A program made the position numbers and the translations under genes. Below, piece by piece: positions 9,591 to 12,306 of a stretch of 12,306 bases of DNA (its first letter is position 1; each line of letters starts with the position of its first letter). The notes under the pieces are model-generated. The model was not told the origin of the DNA and made no database searches. It worked only from the letters and a program-made list of their open reading frames with translations. The DNA comes from Euperipatoides rowelli. Taxonomy: Eukaryota > Onychophora > Udeonychophora > Euonychophora > Peripatopsidae. Location: NCBI GenBank assembly GCA_003024985.2, contig PXIH01S0045028.1. One strand, given 5' to 3'.

Positions 9591-9646
9591 ATTATGAATT
9601 TTGATTTACTCCAAATGTGCTAAAAACTTATCTCCGTATCGTGTTT
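9591..9646 (-). repeat. diverged copy of the region downstream of the THAP relic
   Basis: ATTATGAATTTTGATTTACTC, then an ATGTG(C/T)TAAAAAC word, then GTGTTTTT closely match 10162-10220, about 75-80% with one small gap. In the frame equivalent to the THAP relic, the - strand here reads R-E-K-H with S-F six residues later. This keeps the H and F of the C-S-x-H-F-x4-F pattern but not its C. It is either an older partial duplicate of the same gene end or a shared repeat. Confidence 0.5.
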
Positions 9647-9781
9647 TTCTCGTAGTGTGGATCTAAAACCTACCATTGTCATACAGCTTATTATGTGATC
9701 TACTAACAACTGTACATTAATATAATAAATTAAGGGATCCTAACTCCAACTTAAATATTTTAAGAACGAATAAACAAATAA

Positions 9782-9846
9782 AAGAAAAGCCAATCAGAGG
9801 TTGACTTGCAGATAGAATGCAAACCGACTTCTGATTGGCTGTTTTT
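9782..9846. ncRNA. 65-nt near-perfect hairpin, microRNA-precursor-like (candidate)
   Basis: The left arm (9782-9810) and right arm (9818-9846) enclose a 7-base loop, GATAGAA. In the + strand RNA, 26 of 29 arm positions pair, three of them as G:U. There is one A/G mismatch near the base and one 2x2 mismatch in the middle. These dimensions are typical of an animal pre-miRNA. The arms also carry AGCCAATCAG and its inverse CTGATTGGCT, full NF-Y-type CCAAT boxes, so the same palindrome could be a regulatory element or a small MITE relic. Expression cannot be judged from sequence. Confidence 0.4.
9788..9840. promoter_or_regulatory. pair of opposed CCAAT boxes
   Basis: AGCCAATCAG at 9788-9797 and CTGATTGGCT at 9831-9840 each match the NF-Y consensus RRCCAATSR, in opposite orientation 33 bases apart. 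Just downstream, about 9879-9899, is a small block with two CpGs (GCGCCGTTG), unusual for this AT-rich window. A promoter fragment is possible, but no clear transcript start or downstream exon is visible. Confidence 0.25.
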
Positions 9847-10160
9847 GGGCTGCATGACAATGTAGGTCTGAGAGTCAAAGCGCCGTTGTGCAAACACCGC
9901 TTACAAGTGTTTATGTTTGTTTAGTCTCAGAACTTTATTTTATTAAACATTGTTTAAGCCAAAAGCTTTTACAATTTCTCAGACAAAAAAAGTAAATACA
10001 TATAATCTAAAAACATACAGTATCAATATAACATGAAAAAACACAACTCACAATAGAGAAAAAAACTATCAACAAAAACTTTAGTACCGGTACTTTATTA
10101 ATTTTAATCAGATTTTCCTGTAAATTTCTGTCATCTAATTTGCCTATTTAGATTATGTCC
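9847..10160. other. gene-free stretch with a 12-bp palindrome
   Basis: Contains the perfect palindrome AGTACCGGTACT at 10083-10094. No coding frame of note. Confidence 0.5.
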
Positions 10161-10161
10161 G

Positions 10162-10220
10162 ATTATGAACTTTGATTTACTCAATAATGTGTTAAAAACA
10201 TGTCTGTACAGTGTGTTTTT
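10162..10220 (-). repeat. partner copy of the 9591-9646 repeat
   Basis: Matches 9591-9646 in direct orientation, about 570 bp apart. It overlaps the last ten codons of the THAP relic and its 3' flank, so the duplicated unit spans the THAP end. Confidence 0.5.
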
Positions 10221-10377
10221 AACATGAGAAATTGTATTTTGTCAGAGTCCAGGCTGCACGTTTAATGTATTTTATCGAATTATTTCTTATTGTATCATCG
10301 TTAGGAAATTTGTCTAAGTGAAGATTCTTCTGATTTTGACTATTACTGCATCCTACAGCCACACAAATTATAGGCAT
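10192..10377 (-). pseudogene. THAP-type C2CH zinc-finger domain relic
   Basis: From the ATG at 10375-10377 the protein begins MPIICVAVGCSN, the classic THAP start (M-P-x-x-C-x-x-x-x-C), with Cys5 and Cys10 as zinc ligands. KFPND (residues 23-27) matches the conserved F-P. AAWTLTKYNFSC (41-52) matches the segment leading to the third ligand, Cys52. The frame then hits TAA at 10219-10221. Reading past it restores the pattern: K-H puts the fourth ligand His at the right C-x-x-H spacing, and C-F five to six residues later fits the family tail. The stop sits where most THAPs have Ser, and TCA to TAA is one change. The invariant Trp is Ser (residue 34, TCG against TGG). THAP domains bind DNA in host factors and in P-element-type transposases. 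With a stop inside the zinc site and no Trp, this is most likely a pseudogene. A spliced exon ending before the stop is less likely. Confidence 0.75.
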
Positions 10378-10451
10378 ATTTATCAGGAGAAATAAAGAAT
10401 ATAAAAAATTGAAATGTTTACCAAGCAAAATGGAATATGCTGGGCGTAAGC

Positions 10452-10459
10452 TGACGTCA
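10452..10459. promoter_or_regulatory. perfect CRE palindrome (TGACGTCA)
   Basis: TGACGTCA lies 75-82 bases upstream of the THAP ATG on the - strand, within the least AT-rich part of this region. It is the full consensus for CREB/ATF-family factors. The position suits a proximal promoter of the former THAP gene, but no TATA box or transcript start is evident. Confidence 0.35.
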
Positions 10460-10510
10460 CTGGCTTGTACACATGAATGGCAGCCAGAAAAAACGACCAA
10501 ATTCACCACT

Positions 10511-10980
10511 TTAAAATTAGAATAACAACTAAATAGTTCATAATTGAGAATTAAAAATTATATGTATCTTTTTTTTTTAAATATAATTTTAAATAGCTAA
10601 AGTTGTTTTTTGGTGACAGTAGGCTTTACCTTTAAGATAAATTTTTATTTTTAATCTTAGCAATGTAATAAAGATAATGTGCCTGTGCATTATTTTTAGA
10701 TAAATACGGTAGTCTTATATCTTCAAAATTCTAATTTTGAATTTATGAGAGTAGAAGTTATAAACCTTCTCTTTGAAATCCTTAGACCTTTGTTTAATAG
10801 CGATAATTTACATATATTTTTCAATTTGATCACTATTGTTGTTAATATTACCGTAATACTATAAAATTTACATTCAATTAGGATAATATTTTTGTGTAGT
10901 GAACATTTAATATTTCACTATAATAAATAATTTTTTCATAGCTGAAAATTTCAGATTATACTGAATATTCTCATTCTGAA
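10511..10980. other. gene-free AT-rich stretch
   Basis: Only short T runs and AT-rich palindromes such as ATTACCGTAAT near 10850 are seen. No gene or transposon end is recognised. Confidence 0.5.
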
Positions 10981-10983
10981 TAG

Positions 10984-11330
10984 ACTCCCTCCCTTCTTCT
11001 CTTGCTTTTTTCACATCTCTGTCAATTCTTTTCAAATTTGCTTGAATTAGTTTGAAATAAATGAAATTTTCAATTGCCATTGGTATTTTGACATCAGTTC
11101 TTTTATAATTTATGACTATTGGCTAGTCTATAGTAATGTGAGAGTTCCATATATCTATTTCTACCCCTTTCCCCTCTCTGTTCTTTTTTTTTTTTCATGT
11201 TTTCAGGCCTCTGACAATTCTTTTCAAATATACTTGATTTATTTCTAAATAAATTTAATGTCTGGTTGCCATTGTGTAGTTCAATATTTTATTATATTTT
11301 GTGGCTTTAGGCTAGCCTATAATAATTTAA
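10984..11330. repeat. diverged tandem duplication, period about 190 bp
   Basis: Two units follow the same order of landmarks. Each has a C/T-rich tract, then (G)ACAATTCTTTTCAAAT or GTCAATTCTTTTCAAAT, an AAATAAAT word, TTGCCATTG, and finally GGCTAG(T/C)CTATA. Anchors are 11021 against 11213 (offset 192) and 11121 against 11310 (offset 189). Identity is roughly 60-70% by eye. Nothing coding is preserved across units, so this is an old non-coding tandem duplication or two copies of one short repeat. Confidence 0.65.
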
Positions 11331-11535
11331 TAATTACAAATCTGAACAAAACCCTCTTGTTTTAGTGTATTTTCAAAGTGCTCAATTTTAGCAATAAAAT
11401 GAAATCTAGGTGAAAAAACGTGATAGGAAAAAGGAAGTACCATAACTTATATTTTTTCATCATTATTATCCCCATTAGTTAAATTAATACTCATGGCTTA
11501 TATTGTACTTATTCTGGCACATGGTGATATTTTGA
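11331..11535. other. short gene-free AT-rich stretch
   Basis: AT-rich DNA with nothing recognisable. Confidence 0.5.
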
Positions 11536-11856
11536 TATGGACAGTATCACAAACTTTTTATTACAAGTGAAAGTTCTTGGTGCCATTTAATCTATCCTTT
11601 CTACACCACTGATAAAAAAAGAAAACTAATACTTATCAAATATGGACTGAAGCCTTCTTTGTTGGAAAGATGCTACAGCATGAAGGTTCAGAATGTGATT
11701 ACTTCAATTACTCCACCTGGAAACAGTGCTTAAAGGCTGTACATGCTTCAACAAGATACTGTTGAAACTGCAGTGGCAATGAATGGCAGTTTGAAGTTCA
11801 GTTATAGATTAAAAGTCTTTGAAAAACTATTGGACAATTTCTTTATTTGTACTTGA
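11536..11856 (+). pseudogene. unrecognised exon-like frame with one internal stop (weak)
   Basis: One frame stays open from 11536 to a TGA at 11854-11856, broken only by TAA at 11731-11733. Before the stop it reads KYGLKPSLLERCYSMKVQNV, and after it RLYMLQQDTVETAVAMNGSL. About 11640-11810 is visibly less AT-rich than its flanks, and the residue mix looks protein-like. I recognise no family. There is no ATG near the beginning and no clear splice site. It could be a decayed exon or transposon fragment, a short 42-codon frame starting at the ATG at 11743, or chance. Confidence 0.2.
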
Positions 11857-12240
11857 TATGATCAAAGATGGTTTTAAACTGATCTATAATTATCTAAATG
11901 TTTTGTTGTAACCTAAACAGTAGCTTAAAATACAACTGAAAAGTCCAAAAGAAAAAAAAATTTAAAATTGGACTTTATCAAGCAATAAAGAAAATGATTC
12001 TTAATGTATTTTATAAGGTTTAATAGTCTGCAGATGAATTTAATAAATTATTATTATTATTAAAGTGTTTATTCAAAGAAAAAAAAATGCTACATAAACC
12101 AATACAAAATAGTACACATTGTATGAATATATTACAATAATTATTTATAGTTCTAGCCCCAGAGGATTTAACTATAATTACGGTACATGAAATTGTAATT
12201 TATAATTGCTTATAAATAATTTAATATTCATTGTTTATTG
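11857..12240. other. gene-free AT-rich stretch
   Basis: Poly-A runs, a short ATT-repeat near 12046-12060 and AT-rich filler. No gene seen. Confidence 0.5.
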
Positions 12241-12244
12241 TATG

Positions 12245-12306
12245 CAGGGCTCTAAATTAGTGGTAGCCCAGTAGCCTGAGGCTACTAATAAATTGGTTGG
12301 GCTACT
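12245..12306. repeat. nested inverted repeat, edge of a dispersed element (partial)
   Basis: Begins around GCAGGGCTCTAAATTAG. An inner perfect hairpin, AGTAGCC-TGA-GGCTACT (12270-12286), sits inside an outer inverted pair, GTAGCCCA (12263-12270) and TGGGCTAC (12298-12305). The structure runs up to or past the window end, so its full length is unknown. The GGGCTCTAAATTA lead followed by paired GTAGCC/GGCTAC arms recalls a dispersed repeat type I associate with many aquatic animal genomes. That association is from memory and unverified. Confidence 0.5.

Noticed and set aside
10378-10509. N-terminal extension of the THAP frame to an upstream ATG
   Set aside because: THAP domains start at or next to the initiator Met in M-P-x-x-C; the extension is hydrophobic, unlike any THAP leader, and overlaps the CRE and promoter-like DNA.
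1-12306. tRNA, rRNA, CRISPR array, bacterial operon or viral genome
   Set aside because: No B-box-like tRNA core, no repeat-spacer pattern, no bacterial gene starts and no viral replication or capsid motifs were seen.

Overview
The window looks like a piece of an AT-rich animal nuclear genome (roughly 70% A+T by eye). It has long poly-T/poly-A runs, a (TA)n microsatellite, degenerate transposon debris, and no bacterial-type genes, operons or ribosome-binding sites. A THAP zinc-finger relic and a PIF/Harbinger element with a MADF-type second protein both point to a metazoan. One N at 5413 suggests a draft assembly. I cannot name the species. I see no intact protein-coding gene, so this is best read as intergenic or intronic DNA.

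Layout. 1-420: AT-rich DNA with recurring TACTGTA/TACAGTA palindromes. About 420-560: a decayed dispersed-repeat candidate centred on a perfect 12-bp palindrome. 829-843: a CTCF-like site. 1080-1260: (TA)n microsatellite with a poly-T run. 1300-1650: slightly less AT-rich, with only weak coding signs. 2100-6240: essentially featureless. About 6240-6890: diverged local duplications.

7001-8095 is the best-supported object: a DNA transposon bounded by 31-bp inverted repeats that match at 30 of 31 positions. It contains the start of a MADF-type DNA-binding protein on the + strand and the N-terminal part of a Harbinger/HARBI1-type transposase on the - strand. The two run toward each other and both are cut off in the middle, as expected if an internal deletion turned a two-gene element into a short non-autonomous one.

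9580-10510 holds a second cluster. A 65-nt near-perfect hairpin (9782-9846) resembles a microRNA precursor and carries two opposed CCAAT boxes. A broken THAP zinc-finger coding segment lies at 10192-10377 on the - strand, with a perfect CRE palindrome upstream of its ATG. Its downstream end is duplicated about 570 bp away at 9591-9646. About 10984-11330 is a diverged tandem duplication with a 190-bp period. 11536-11856 is a weak exon-like frame with one internal stop. The window ends inside a nested inverted repeat that looks like the edge of another dispersed element.

The genes do not work together as a pathway. The functional content is relics: the two halves of a Harbinger transposition machinery, plus a THAP domain that has lost key residues.
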